Assembly (NCBI GenBank): GCA_040774885.1
Contig: JAXGTO010000019.1
Location: forward strand, 1 to 47,022
Direction of reading: 5' to 3'
Length of the DNA stretch: 47,022 nucleotides
DNA from: JAXGTO01 sp040774885
GTDB lineage: Bacteria > Actinomycetota > Coriobacteriia > Coriobacteriales > Eggerthellaceae
Shown here: positions 1 to 8,713 of the stretch, in pieces
Numbering within the stretch: the first letter of the stretch is position 1
Layout of the letters: each line of letters starts with the position of its first letter
Notes under the pieces: model-generated
Seen by the model: only the letters and a program-made list of their open reading frames with translations
Database searches by the model: none
What the model was told of the DNA's origin: nothing
Position numbers and translations under genes: made by a program

Positions 1-1948
1 AGCTTTTTCCAGAACCCGAGACACCGGTGACCACGGTGAGGGCTCCGATAGGGATCGATGCCGAAATGTCCTTGAGATTGTTCTCGACGGCACCAGTGAT
101 GGTGATCGAACCGCGATTGGGATTACGGCGCTTTTCGGGAACGGGAATGCTGCGACGACCGGTAAGATAATCAGCTGTCAAGCTTCCCTTGGCTTTGAGG
201 ATTTGCTTGGGAGTGCCGCTTGCGACGACCTTGCCTCCGTGCTCGCCGGCACCAGGCCCCATATCGATAACGTAATCGGCATGGCGAATGGTATCTTCAT
301 CGTGCTCAACAACCACGACGGTATTGCCCAAGTCGCGCAGGCGTTCAAGAGTGGCGATCAGCCGCTCGTTGTCACGCTGGTGCAAGCCGATGGAAGGCTC
401 ATCGAGGATGTAGAGCACGCCCATAAGACCGGCACCGATCTGCGTGGCTAAACGGATTCGTTGGGCTTCGCCACCCGAAAGCGTGGCAGTAGCGCGCTCA
501 AGGGTCAGATAATCCAAGCCGACATCCACCAGAAAGCGCAGGCGCTCTCGTACCTCTTTGACGATGGGACCGGCAATCTGCTCTTGCTGGCCGGAAAAAG
601 AAAGCCCCTCGAAAAATGCGAGGGAATCGGAAGCCGACATCTCGCAAACATCATGAATATTTCGGCCGTTGACGGTAACCGCAAGAATTTCAGGCTTGAG
701 ACGCTTTCCGCCGCAAGTGGCACATGGCACGATGGCGAAGTACTGCTCCAGACGCTCGCGCTGGCGATCGCTGCTCGCTTCTTTGTAGCGATGCATGACA
801 GCAGCGCAGATTCCTTCCCAATCGATGTACCAATACGTTTCACGGCCATCAACCGTCACATAGTCAACGCGTACCTTTTCATCAGAAAGACCGAACAGCA
901 GCGCATCCTGCACCTTGCGCGACATGTCTTCCCACGGCGTATCGGAGTCGACACCCATGTGCTTTGCAACAGCTCGCAAAACCTGCGGATAATAGTTTCC
1001 GCTGGTAAATGGCGCCACAACGCCTTCATTCAAAGATAGGCTCGGGTCGGGAATAACCAGACTGGGGTCGACCTCTTCTCTGCTACCGATGCCCAGACAA
1101 TCGGGACAAGCGCCATACGGCGCATTGAAACTGAAATCGCGCGGCTGAAGCTCATCCATGGAATGGCCATGCTCGGGACAAGCGAGCGCAGTACTGAAAA
1201 TATGATCGAGCTCTGCGCCCTCTTCGTCGATGGTCTGCACCAGAATACGGCCATCGGCCAACTTGACGGCCATCTCAACAGCTTCGGCGATGCGCGTGGT
1301 GGCCTCTTTCTTGAGCACAACGCGGTCTACGACGACATCGATGGTGTGCTTGCGCTTCTTATCGAGCGTCAAAGAATCGCCTGAGAGCTTCATCACCTCT
1401 CCATCAACCCTTACCCGAGCGAAACCCTCTTTGGAAAGGTCGGCGAAAAGCTTGGTGAACTCGCCTTTGCGACCCACAACCACAGGAGCCATGGTGAGCG
1501 CCTTGAGCCCTTCGCCCAGACGCACGATTTCGTCGGTAACCTGATCGGTGGTTTGCTGCTTGATCTCGCGTCCGCATTCGGGGCAATGGGGAATGCCCAC
1601 ACGAGCAAAAAGAAGACGGAGATAGTCGTAGATTTCCGTGACGGTTCCCACGGTGGATCGAGGATTTTTACTGGTAGTCTTCTGATCGATGGACACAGCA
1701 GGCGACAAGCCATCGATGCTGTCCAAATCGGGCTTGTCCATCTGCCCCAAGAACATACGAGCATAACTCGAAAGGCTCTCGACGTAACGACGTTGGCCTT
1801 CGGCATAGATGGTATCGAAGGCAAGAGAGCTTTTTCCGCTTCCGGACAACCCCGTTATGACGACGAGTTTGTCACGGGGAATCGTCACATCGATGTCTTT
1901 GAGATTGTGTTCCCGTGCGCCCTTGATGACGATGGAGTCCTGTGCCAT
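1..1948 (-). CDS. uvrA: UvrABC excinuclease subunit A, 3' end cut by window edge
   Basis: UvrA is the damage-sensing ATPase of nucleotide excision repair and loads UvrB on lesions. The 649 complete codons seen begin MAQDSIVIKGAREHNLKDI, show the first Walker A (GLSGSGKSS, about residues 31-39), Cys pairs of the zinc modules (CPECG, CPDCLG), the signature LSGGEAQRIRLATQIG, the Walker B LYILDEPSIGLHQ and a switch His in VVVVEHDED. The reading frame reaches the second Walker A (GVSGSGKS) exactly at base 1, so roughly the last 300 residues of a normal protein of about 940 lie outside. The ATG at 1948 follows a GAGGAG ribosome site. No clear LexA-type box was seen in the 98 bases upstream. Identification is certain. 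Confidence 0.97.
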   Translation of the reverse strand, partial: MAQDSIVIKGAREHNLKDIDVTIPRDKLVVITGLSGSGKSSLAFDTIYAEGQRRYVESLSSYARMFLGQMDKPDLDSIDGLSPAVSIDQKTTSKNPRSTVGTVTEIYDYLRLLFARVGIPHCPECGREIKQQTTDQVTDEIVRLGEGLKALTMAPVVVGRKGEFTKLFADLSKEGFARVRVDGEVMKLSGDSLTLDKKRKHTIDVVVDRVVLKKEATTRIAEAVEMAVKLADGRILVQTIDEEGAELDHIFSTALACPEHGHSMDELQPRDFSFNAPYGACPDCLGIGSREEVDPSLVIPDPSLSLNEGVVAPFTSGNYYPQVLRAVAKHMGVDSDTPWEDMSRKVQDALLFGLSDEKVRVDYVTVDGRETYWYIDWEGICAAVMHRYKEASSDRQRERLEQYFAIVPCATCGGKRLKPEILAVTVNGRNIHDVCEMSASDSLAFFEGLSFSGQQEQIAGPIVKEVRERLRFLVDVGLDYLTLERATATLSGGEAQRIRLATQIGAGLMGVLYILDEPSIGLHQRDNERLIATLERLRDLGNTVVVVEHDEDTIRHADYVIDMGPGAGEHGGKVVASGTPKQILKAKGSLTADYLTGRRSIPVPEKRRNPNRGSITITGAVENNLKDISASIPIGALTVVTGVSGSGKS

Positions 1949-2046
1949 GCGCTCCTCAGCTTCTGATAACGTTTTTCAACGACTCACCACTATAGCGCGA
2001 ACTGCAGGCCGACAGATGCGGATAACGAAGAGTACATGCAAGACCT

Positions 2047-3006
2047 TTACCCGCGGGGATGGGCTTGGGCATGAACGTTTTTGAGCCGCTCAACTGAAAG
2101 ATGCGTGTAAATCTGCGTGGTGGAAAGACTGGCATGGCCCAACATTTCCTGGACGCTCCTAAGGTCTGCACCGCCTTCGAGCACATCGCTTGCAAAAGTG
2201 TGGCGCATATCATGGGGAGAGTAAGTCTGATCGACTCCCGCCATCATCAAGGTCTGCTTGAACATCGATCTAATGGCGGATATTCCCATGCGGACTCCAT
2301 GCGGAGACAAGAAGAATGCACCGCAATCAACTCCATCCGATTGCTCGAGCAACAGCGAACGACCTTCGGACAAATAGACGCTGAGGCTTTTCACGGCAAC
2401 GGAATGGAGGGGAACGATTCTCTGCTTGTCCCCCTTCCCCACCATCTTGACCGAAGACTGAGCAAAATCGATATCCCCTAGATTCAGCCCAGATGCCTCG
2501 GATATACGCGCACCGCAAGCGTACAAGAACTCGAGGATCGCCTGATTTCGAATGTATTCAGCTGAATGGATCCCATCTTTTGCATCAAGCGATGGCCAAA
2601 CGGAAAGAATGGCCGTCATATCGGCCGCAGAGATGCGCCTGGGAAGACGACGAGGCTGTTTAAGGCCCGCAATCGCGTGTGAGGGATTAAACGAAACCTT
2701 GCCGATGGTGACCAGCCATCGAAAATAGCCGCGCAAAGAACTCAGATGCCGGTTGATAGTGGTCTTCGCGTAGCCAGATTGCGACAATTCAGCAAGATAG
2801 CGCCTCAATTGGGCATGCGAAGGATGCAGGTCGTCGATGTGAGTGCGATTAGCCCAATGAAAAAAAGCATCGAGATCATGACGGTAGTTTCGCACCGTGT
2901 TCTCGGAATATCCGCGCTCAACTCGCAGCGACTCCAAGAAACCGGCGAGCAAGGTTCTTTGCGCCTCGGTCATCTGGAACGGATCTTGAGAAGCACAATC
3001 ACTCAT
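2047..3006 (-). CDS. xerC: Tyrosine recombinase XerC/XerD
   Basis: Site-specific recombinase of the Xer family, which resolves chromosome dimers at dif. The 319 residues hold an N-terminal SAM-like core-binding domain (about 15-105) and the catalytic domain with R167 (in CGARISE), the Lys in GKGDKQR near 191, H265 and R268 (SPHDMRHTF), H291 (MLGHASLSTTQ) and the nucleophile Y300 (QIYTH), so all active-site residues are present. Its ATG overlaps the trmFO stop by 8 bases, indicating translational coupling. Sequence alone does not separate XerC from XerD; the symbol xerC rests on the trmFO-xerC order seen in Firmicutes. No dif-like site was noticed nearby. Confidence 0.9.
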   Translation of the reverse strand: MSDCASQDPFQMTEAQRTLLAGFLESLRVERGYSENTVRNYRHDLDAFFHWANRTHIDDLHPSHAQLRRYLAELSQSGYAKTTINRHLSSLRGYFRWLVTIGKVSFNPSHAIAGLKQPRRLPRRISAADMTAILSVWPSLDAKDGIHSAEYIRNQAILEFLYACGARISEASGLNLGDIDFAQSSVKMVGKGDKQRIVPLHSVAVKSLSVYLSEGRSLLLEQSDGVDCGAFFLSPHGVRMGISAIRSMFKQTLMMAGVDQTYSPHDMRHTFASDVLEGGADLRSVQEMLGHASLSTTQIYTHLSVERLKNVHAQAHPRG

Positions 3007-4429
3007 CAGAAGATCTTTCAGATGAAGCGGAACCCAACAGATCGTTTTCCCTCAAGGCCGCCACATAGCCATCCAACGCCTGCGACCCTCGCAAGGCATA
3101 GGCATCATACCGCGCGGATTTGTTTTTGATGGGTGGATCGAGAGGCAAGAACACGCCGAAATTGACATGCATGGGTTGATAGGGCACGGTTTGCGGGTCG
3201 CATGAATGGGCAAGCAGGCTGCCAAACGCCGTCTGAACGGGCATGCGAGGAGCGCTCTGTCCTGTCTTCAGCACGCTAGCGCAGTTTATGGCCACATGAA
3301 GGCCACCGCGTATCGCCTCACAATACCCCTCGGTGCCCGAAAGCTGACCGCACACGAACACCGGAGCCCCTACACGGGAGGCAGCATCTCCCTTCAAGCG
3401 CAATGACGGGTCCAGAAGATGCGGCGCATCCAAGAACGCATTGCGATGCATGACGCCATAGCGGGCGAATTCTGCATGCTCCAAGCCGGGAATCATCCTG
3501 AAGACACGACGTTGTTCGGGAAACGTGAGGTTGGTCTGGAACCCGACGAGATTGAAGCTTTGGGCATTGCGGTCTTCTGCCCGCAATTGCACAACCGCCC
3601 ATGGACGCCGACCGTCGGCTGGGTTGATAAGCCCCACCGGCTTCATAGTGCCGAAACGAGGCGCATCGATGCCCTTGCGGGCTATCTCTTCGATGGGCTG
3701 GCAGGCTTGGAAAAGATCGGAGGTCTCGAAATCCCTCATGACAACGCGCTTGGCCGAAACAAGCCCGGATATGAACCGCCCATATTCCTCTTTATTGAAC
3801 GGGGCATTGAGATAGTCGCCCTCATCTGCCTCGTAACGGCTTTGAGAAAAAACGATTTTGCGGTCGATTCCTTCGGCATACACGATCGGAGCAGCAGCAT
3901 CGAAAAATGAAAGGTGGCGAGTACCGGTAATGCGCTCGAGGCTGTGACAAAGCGATTCGGAGCACAGTGGCCCCGCAGCGATGACCAAAGCGTCGGCAGC
4001 CGGCAAAACGAATTCTCCCCCATCGGATAAGCAGACCAAAGAACCGTCAGACCGAATTTCCGTGACTTCAGCGCACACGCGCTCAATCGCCTGGCAAGAA
4101 TCGATTGCAGCTGTTACCGCGCGAGCGAAAGATTCGCGATCAACCGCCAAAGCCCCTCCGGCCGGAACCGAAGTATCTTGCGCAATGGCCATAAGACGCG
4201 AACCGAGCACGTCGAGTTCATGCTTGAGCATGCCAGCGGCACTTTGGGGCTTCTTGCCTTTGAGCGAATTGGAACATACCAATTCGGCATTGAGCGCAGT
4301 TCGATGAACATCCGTCGTTTTGAATGGACGCATTTCGATAAGCCTGACCGCTATGCCGCGATCAGCCAACTGAAGAGCGGCCTCGCTGCCTGCAAGACCG
4401 CCGCCGATGATATCAACTTTGTATTCCAT
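2999..4429 (-). CDS. trmFO: Methylenetetrahydrofolate-tRNA-(uracil-5-)-methyltransferase TrmFO
   Basis: FAD-dependent enzyme that makes 5-methyluridine at position 54 of tRNA with 5,10-methylenetetrahydrofolate as carbon donor. The N-terminus carries the dinucleotide-binding motif VDIIGGGLAGSEAALQLADRG (core residues about 5-20), followed by family blocks such as LVCSNSLKG, PAGGALAVDRE, FSQSRYEADEGDY and YCEAIRGG. Length is 476 residues, slightly above the usual 435-450. The frame is open further upstream, but the ATG at 4429 places the FAD motif at the very N-terminus as in the family and lies 13 bases after the dprA stop; a GGGAGG sits about 27 bases upstream, so the ribosome site is not ideal. 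A GTG at 4438 is the alternative. Confidence 0.93.
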   Translation of the reverse strand: MEYKVDIIGGGLAGSEAALQLADRGIAVRLIEMRPFKTTDVHRTALNAELVCSNSLKGKKPQSAAGMLKHELDVLGSRLMAIAQDTSVPAGGALAVDRESFARAVTAAIDSCQAIERVCAEVTEIRSDGSLVCLSDGGEFVLPAADALVIAAGPLCSESLCHSLERITGTRHLSFFDAAAPIVYAEGIDRKIVFSQSRYEADEGDYLNAPFNKEEYGRFISGLVSAKRVVMRDFETSDLFQACQPIEEIARKGIDAPRFGTMKPVGLINPADGRRPWAVVQLRAEDRNAQSFNLVGFQTNLTFPEQRRVFRMIPGLEHAEFARYGVMHRNAFLDAPHLLDPSLRLKGDAASRVGAPVFVCGQLSGTEGYCEAIRGGLHVAINCASVLKTGQSAPRMPVQTAFGSLLAHSCDPQTVPYQPMHVNFGVFLPLDPPIKNKSARYDAYALRGSQALDGYVAALRENDLLGSASSERSSDE

Positions 4430-4442
4430 AGCGAACACGATA

Positions 4443-5393
4443 CTACATCGGACCATACCTCCCATCGCCGTATCGACAAATGAGACCGTCTCTCTGCAAT
4501 TCACTCAAACGAACATGTATCCATTGTCCGGAATCCAAGCCGGATGCAGGAGCCTCGACGCTTTCCATAATCTGTTCCAATCTCATGGGGTTAGCCCGCA
4601 AGGCATCGAGAAGCGGATCGACAACGCCTTTTTCACAGCACACGCTGGAAGCGAATGCTTCCTGCTTCAGCTTCCCGAAAAGAGAAAACAGCATGTCATC
4701 GAACGATTCGTCGTCGACAATGGGATAAGCGCCCTGGAACAACAAGCGGTTCGAACCGGCTGAGGTTTTGGACATGATGGATCCGGGAACCACCAATACA
4801 TCACGATTGGCGCTGAGCGCCTCATCCGCGGTAGAAAAAGTACCGCTTGGCAAACCCGCCTCAACGATGAGCGTGGCTCTGGCCAATCCCGCGATTATCC
4901 GATTGCGCTCGCGAAAGGTGAAAGGAAGTGCAGGGTGCGACCACTCTCGCTCTGAAACGATGGCGCCGCCCGCGTCGACGATATGCTGGAACAGCCCGAC
5001 ATTGCCGGGAGGATACGGCTGGTCACAGCCACCGCCCAAGACGGCAACGGTAGAGCCCTGGGCGTCAAGGGCGGCATTGTGGGCCTGCGAATCGCACCCA
5101 CGTGCGCCGCCAGATACTACGGCAATGCCGTTTCGAGCAGCAGAAGTGGCGAACCTCGAGGCACAAGCCAGACCATAGGGTGTCGCTTTTCTGGCACCTA
5201 TTATGGCCAGGCCGCCCTCAAGAATAGAAGGATCTCCAATGACGTACAGATAGCTCGGAGGGTTGCGTGCATCCAGGAGTCGAGCAGGATATCCGTTTTC
5301 CCCTTTGCGCAAAACGCACCGCGGCCCCGTTATCAACGGACCTTGATAAGGCTTGAAAGAGCGCTTCGACCGTGATGTCGTTTGGGCGCTCAC
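4443..5393 (-). CDS. dprA: DNA-processing protein DprA (Smf), short form
   Basis: DprA binds incoming single-stranded DNA during natural transformation and loads RecA. The 316-residue product shows the Rossmann-like core (LAIIGARKATPYG, VVSGGARGCDSQAHNAAL, VAVLGGGCDQPYPPGN, SEREWSHPALPFTFRERNRIIAGL, VVEAG-type segment VEAGLPSGTFSTADEA) and a C-terminal winged-helix-like tail (DPLLDALRANPM to the end). The start is taken as GTG at 5393, whose last two bases overlap the comM stop (GTGA), giving coupled translation; an in-frame ATG at 5585 lies deep inside comM and its extra residues look like out-of-frame comM. With this start the usual N-terminal SAM-like domain is missing. Confidence 0.92.
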   Translation of the reverse strand: MSAQTTSRSKRSFKPYQGPLITGPRCVLRKGENGYPARLLDARNPPSYLYVIGDPSILEGGLAIIGARKATPYGLACASRFATSAARNGIAVVSGGARGCDSQAHNAALDAQGSTVAVLGGGCDQPYPPGNVGLFQHIVDAGGAIVSEREWSHPALPFTFRERNRIIAGLARATLIVEAGLPSGTFSTADEALSANRDVLVVPGSIMSKTSAGSNRLLFQGAYPIVDDESFDDMLFSLFGKLKQEAFASSVCCEKGVVDPLLDALRANPMRLEQIMESVEAPASGLDSGQWIHVRLSELQRDGLICRYGDGRYGPM

Positions 5394-6901
5394 AGCCGTA
5401 CCTCTGCCTCGCGCATGCGCAATTCGAGAGCCTCGGCAATATGCCCTACGCTCACTCGTTCTTCTTCTGCAAGATCGGCGATGGTTCGAGCAACCGCAAG
5501 GGTGCCCATGATGCCTCTCCCGCTCAGAGCATAAGCCTTGGCCATCTCCCCCATGAATGCATCCGCTCGAGTATCGAGACGGCAAGACTCGACCAACCTT
5601 CTATCCTTGCCTTTTTCGCCGTCCGCTCTATCAAGGGGCTCGCGGTTTTCTGCGGCGAATGCACGTGCACGCAATACGCCCTCTTTTAGCGAAGCCGAAG
5701 ATGAACCCTTTTCTTTTGCAACAACTTCGCCATAGCTGCTCCGCCATATATCGATGCGCATACCGAACCGATCGATAAGAGGACCGCCGATGCGATTTTG
5801 ATATGTTTGCACCTGATGAGCCGAACAGGTGCAGGCAACCGCATCGTCGCCGAAATATCCGCAAGGACAAGGGTTGCAAGCGGCGACGAGCATGAAACGC
5901 GCCGGCAGAGCCACACTGCCGTCGGCGCGCGTGATGACGATGCGCCCTTCTTCCACCGGCTGCCTGATTCCCTGAAGGACGGAAGGCCGAAACTCGGCAA
6001 GCTCATCCAGGAAGAGGACTCCGTTGTGTGCCAGCGTGACCTCGCCGGGCCGCACGGGAGACCCGCCACCGCACAAACCGGCAGTGGAGGCACTGTGATG
6101 GGGTGACCTGAACGGCCGCACTCCATGCAAGATGCTTTCGGTGTCCTCCCCTGCTATCCCATGGATGATGGCAGATTCCATCATCTCTTGCTCGTCGAGG
6201 GGAGCCATGATGGTAGGGAGCCTGCGGGCGAGCATTGTCTTGCCCGAGCCAGGAGGCCCTATCATCATCAGAGCATGGTTGCCGGCGGCAGCAATCTGCA
6301 GAGCCCTCTTGGCACCATCCTGCCCAGCTATGTCCGCGAAATCAACGGGATCGTCTGAAACAGAAACGCATCCCATAGCCGGAGGGTGACCCCAGGCAAG
6401 GCGGCGGAGCGCGGAAAGCGATTCGATGGTCTTTACCTCGAAGGAAGGATCATGCGCCATGCAAGGACCGAAAGGACACACCAGATCAAGGCGGTCGAGT
6501 TGAGCGCGCCGTTGAAAAGCAAGCAAACCGTCTATAGGACGCACGGATCCATCAAGCCCGAGCTCGCCAACCACGAGACTCGAGGAAATCCAATCGGAAG
6601 GTATCTGCTTGGTGGCCGCCAGCAAACCCACAGCCATGGGCAGATCGAACCCGCTCCCCCGTTTTTTCAGAGAACCAGGCGCCAAGCTGATGACCACTTT
6701 CTCATTCGGCATGGTGTATCCGCTCGCCTTCAGTGCCGCACGCACCCTTTCGCGCGCTTCTTGAATCGAGGCATCCGCCATGCCGACGATTGAAAAACCC
6801 GGCAAACCAGTGGTGACGACGACCTCGACCGAAACAGGCGCGGCCTCGACCCCGCGGATAGTGGCGCTGTTCACCTTGCATTGTCGCAATGCGGATGCCA
6901 T
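5390..6901 (-). CDS. comM: YifB/ComM family Mg-chelatase-like AAA+ ATPase
   Basis: Member of the ComM/YifB family; ComM of Vibrio is a hexameric helicase that promotes branch migration during transformation. The 503 residues show the N-terminal ChlI-like domain (VEVVVTTGLPGFSIVGMAD, residues about 25-45; VISLAPGSLKKRGSGFDLP), Walker A GPPGSGKTMLARRLP near 216-230, Walker B VLFLDELAEF, the four-Cys region CNPCPCGYFGDD..CTCS, and the C-terminal domain with LDRFGMRIDI-like sensor and RAFA.. helices ending in LELRMREAEVRL. It sits between yraN (ATGA overlap) and dprA (GTGA overlap), so three DNA-handling genes are translated together. Confidence 0.95.
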   Translation of the reverse strand: MASALRQCKVNSATIRGVEAAPVSVEVVVTTGLPGFSIVGMADASIQEARERVRAALKASGYTMPNEKVVISLAPGSLKKRGSGFDLPMAVGLLAATKQIPSDWISSSLVVGELGLDGSVRPIDGLLAFQRRAQLDRLDLVCPFGPCMAHDPSFEVKTIESLSALRRLAWGHPPAMGCVSVSDDPVDFADIAGQDGAKRALQIAAAGNHALMMIGPPGSGKTMLARRLPTIMAPLDEQEMMESAIIHGIAGEDTESILHGVRPFRSPHHSASTAGLCGGGSPVRPGEVTLAHNGVLFLDELAEFRPSVLQGIRQPVEEGRIVITRADGSVALPARFMLVAACNPCPCGYFGDDAVACTCSAHQVQTYQNRIGGPLIDRFGMRIDIWRSSYGEVVAKEKGSSSASLKEGVLRARAFAAENREPLDRADGEKGKDRRLVESCRLDTRADAFMGEMAKAYALSGRGIMGTLAVARTIADLAEEERVSVGHIAEALELRMREAEVRL

Positions 6902-7326
6902 CAGCGATCGAACTCCATCGCGTTTCGATGGAACTTCAAAAACGCCGTATGGTCGCCATTGGCTAAAATGGAGATGACATCGAACGAAATAGGACCTTCA
7001 TCGGGATGATGGTCTTGAAGATACGCTTCGGCGATACGTTCGTATTTGGCCCGTTTGCGCGCATCGACCGCATCAGCGGGAAACCCCTTGTTCTCGCTGC
7101 GCCTGGTCTTCACTTCGACGAAATGCAACCCGTCATCGTCTTGCGCGATGATATCCGCTTCGCCCATCGGGCAAGTCCAGTTGCGCTCGATCACTTCGAA
7201 ACCGCGCATCTGAAGAAAGCGAGCGGCGGCATCTTCTCCACGACGGCCCAAATCAATATGATTCTCGACAGGAACGTCGTTTCCCGATTCATTTGCAGCA
7301 GTTTGCATGGCTTGGATTTCACCCAT
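6901..7326 (-). CDS. yraN: UPF0102 / YraN family putative endonuclease
   Basis: Small protein of the UPF0102 (YraN) family, predicted PD-(D/E)XK nuclease fold with no firmly established substrate. The 141-residue product shows the family core: LGRRGEDAAARFLQMRGFEV, NWTCPMGEADIIAQDDDGLHFVEVKTRR (the E..D..EVK catalytic triad), then KRAKYERIAEAYL and FDVISI. The ATG at 7326 is chosen over an in-frame upstream start because an AAAGGAG ribosome site lies 5 bases before it and the family begins near here. Its stop overlaps the comM start as ATGA. The 118 bases upstream contain the end of the rnhB-yraN gap with no promoter I can defend. Confidence 0.9.
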   Translation of the reverse strand: MGEIQAMQTAANESGNDVPVENHIDLGRRGEDAAARFLQMRGFEVIERNWTCPMGEADIIAQDDDGLHFVEVKTRRSENKGFPADAVDARKRAKYERIAEAYLQDHHPDEGPISFDVISILANGDHTAFLKFHRNAMEFDR

Positions 7327-7444
7327 AACTTCTCCTTTCGACAAGGAAAAGTTTAGGATTGCGGCTTTATCGAAAACCTTGCCGAATCCTTGCAGAACAC
7401 GCAGCAAACAGCGCAGAACAACCTTGCGGTTTCTTCAACGCACC

Positions 7445-8230
7445 CTAGAAAAGAGAGTCTTGGAGAAAGTTTCCGCAAAAACTGATGCGATGAAGCGGAG
7501 TGGGGCCATATTGGCGCAATGCGCGGATGTGATCTTCGGAACCATAGCCCTTGTTCCGATCGAACCCGTATTCAGGATATGTTGACGCATAACGGCACAT
7601 CAAGGCATCGCGTTCTACTTTGGCAACGATGGAAGCCGCCGCAATCGATGCGCATCGGGCATCGCCTTTGATTACGTCGATCTCGCGTTCATCGAAACCG
7701 AGGGGGTTGCCGTCAAGCAAAACGGCATCGATGGCCAGCCCGGTCTTCTCGATGTCCGAAACAGCACGTTTGAAAGCAATGCGCAGACAAGCCGTCATGC
7801 CCAAATCATCTATCTGGGAAGGTTCAATATGTTCGACAGCCCATGCAATCGATGCCTCTTTGATCTGAGCGGCAATCTCAACACGCCGCTCGGGCGCCAC
7901 CTGCTTCGAATCGTTGAGGCCGGCAATATGAGGTTCGCGAGGCAAAACGACAGCGCCCACCGTCAAGGGCCCGGCAAGCGGGCCGCGTCCCACCTCGTCG
8001 CATCCAACCAGTGCACCAGTGCAAAGAGAGGATTGGAATTCATAGAGGCCCGCCACCCGCGCGCTTTCGCGCTCTTCAGCCTCAAGGCGCCTTCGGGCCT
8101 TTTCCAACGACCGTTGCACCGTTTTACGGGTATCGGCTCGAAAGGAACGCTCGAGCACCTCGAAAGCTGCCCGATCGGCACTGCGCAGGCGTGCATCGAT
8201 ATCGCGGATGGTCTGTTTGTTCGTTTCCAT
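7445..8230 (-). CDS. rnhB: Ribonuclease HII
   Basis: RNase HII cleaves RNA in RNA-DNA hybrids and removes single ribonucleotides from DNA. Of 261 residues, about the first 75 form a charged helical extension (ERSFRADTRKTVQRSLEKA), as also found in Bacillus-type RNase HII; the catalytic domain follows with GCDEVGRGPLAGP (D78, E79), GLNDSKQ, a further acidic residue in VLLDGN and DARCASIAAASIVAKVERD. The ATG at 8230 has no purine-rich ribosome site; a TATACT hexamer lies exactly 6 bases upstream, the spacing of leaderless genes, directly after the rplS terminator. An upstream in-frame ATG at 8287 would read through that terminator hairpin and is rejected. Confidence 0.94.
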   Translation of the reverse strand: METNKQTIRDIDARLRSADRAAFEVLERSFRADTRKTVQRSLEKARRRLEAEERESARVAGLYEFQSSLCTGALVGCDEVGRGPLAGPLTVGAVVLPREPHIAGLNDSKQVAPERRVEIAAQIKEASIAWAVEHIEPSQIDDLGMTACLRIAFKRAVSDIEKTGLAIDAVLLDGNPLGFDEREIDVIKGDARCASIAAASIVAKVERDALMCRYASTYPEYGFDRNKGYGSEDHIRALRQYGPTPLHRISFCGNFLQDSLF

Positions 8231-8242
8231 GCTGACAGTATA
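8231..8242 (-). promoter_or_regulatory. Candidate -10 element for a leaderless rnhB transcript
   Basis: On the minus strand TATACT (8237-8242) is followed by 6 bases and then the rnhB ATG. This TANNNT-N6-ATG layout is the known signature of leaderless genes in actinobacteria and Deinococcus. No good -35 hexamer is seen, because the expected place falls in the terminator stem of rplS, so the call is tentative. Confidence 0.4.
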
Positions 8243-8244
8243 GA

Positions 8245-8277
8245 CAAAAGAAGAGAGGCTCCCGAAGGAACCTCTCT
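8245..8277 (-). terminator. Intrinsic terminator after rplS with UUCG tetraloop
   Basis: Read on the minus strand, AGAGAGG (8271-8277) pairs with CCTCTCT (8252-8258); after one mismatch, TCC pairs with GGA around a TTCG loop, giving a C(UUCG)G tetraloop of the extra-stable type. The stem is followed by TCTTTTG. It lies 25 bases after the rplS stop and separates rplS from rnhB. Confidence 0.8.
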
Positions 8278-8301
8278 GCAAACACACGGTCTGAAAAGAT
8301 C

Positions 8302-8646
8302 CTAGAAGGCCTTTTCCTTGATCTTGGCAGCTTTGCCGACCTTGTCGCGCAGATAATACAGCTTTGCGCGAGAAACGTCGCCGCGACGCGTGACCTCGAT
8401 CTGTTCGATCTTAGGAGAATGAACAGGGAACGTACGCTCGACGCCCACGGAGAAGCTCACCTTGCGAACCGTGAAGGTCTCGCGATTGCTGGCGCCGTGA
8501 CGGCGGATGACATCGCCCTGGAACACCTGGATGCGCTCACGGTTTCCCTCGGTGATGCGATAGTGGACCTTGACGTTGTCGCCCACACCGAATTCGGGGA
8601 GGTCCTGCTTGATCTGCTGCTGCTCGATTGCGCGGATGATATCCAT
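8302..8646 (-). CDS. rplS: 50S ribosomal protein L19
   Basis: Ribosomal protein L19 at the 30S-50S interface. The 114 residues match the family along their length: MDIIRAIEQQQIKQDLPEF, VGDNVKVHYRITEGNRERIQVFQGDVI, the FTVRKVSFSVGVERTFPVHSPKIEQIEV block and RAKLYYLRDKVGKAAKIKE. The ATG at 8646 is used because the family starts MDxI; an upstream in-frame ATG at 8679 would add eleven residues not found in L19. An AGAAGGA motif lies 10 bases before the start. A sigma-70-like promoter is found about 65-95 bases upstream and an intrinsic terminator follows, so the gene looks monocistronic, without the trmD often found next to it. Confidence 0.97.
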   Translation of the reverse strand: MDIIRAIEQQQIKQDLPEFGVGDNVKVHYRITEGNRERIQVFQGDVIRRHGASNRETFTVRKVSFSVGVERTFPVHSPKIEQIEVTRRGDVSRAKLYYLRDKVGKAAKIKEKAF

Positions 8647-8713
8647 GGTTCTCGTTTCCTTCTGAATGCGGTATTTCATTGCATGTTCGTTTTGTCCGGA
8701 GACACGATTGGTT

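Noticed and set aside
1949..2046. LexA (SOS) box upstream of uvrA
   Set aside because: No CGAAC-N4-GTTCG-type or CTGT-N8-ACAG-type palindrome was found in the 98-base gap; CGTT-gaaa-AACG is too short to support the call.
7960..8230. Long N-terminal extension of RNase HII as a new domain
   Set aside because: Bacillus-type RNase HII proteins have a similar helical extension before the GxDExGRG motif, so it is not new.
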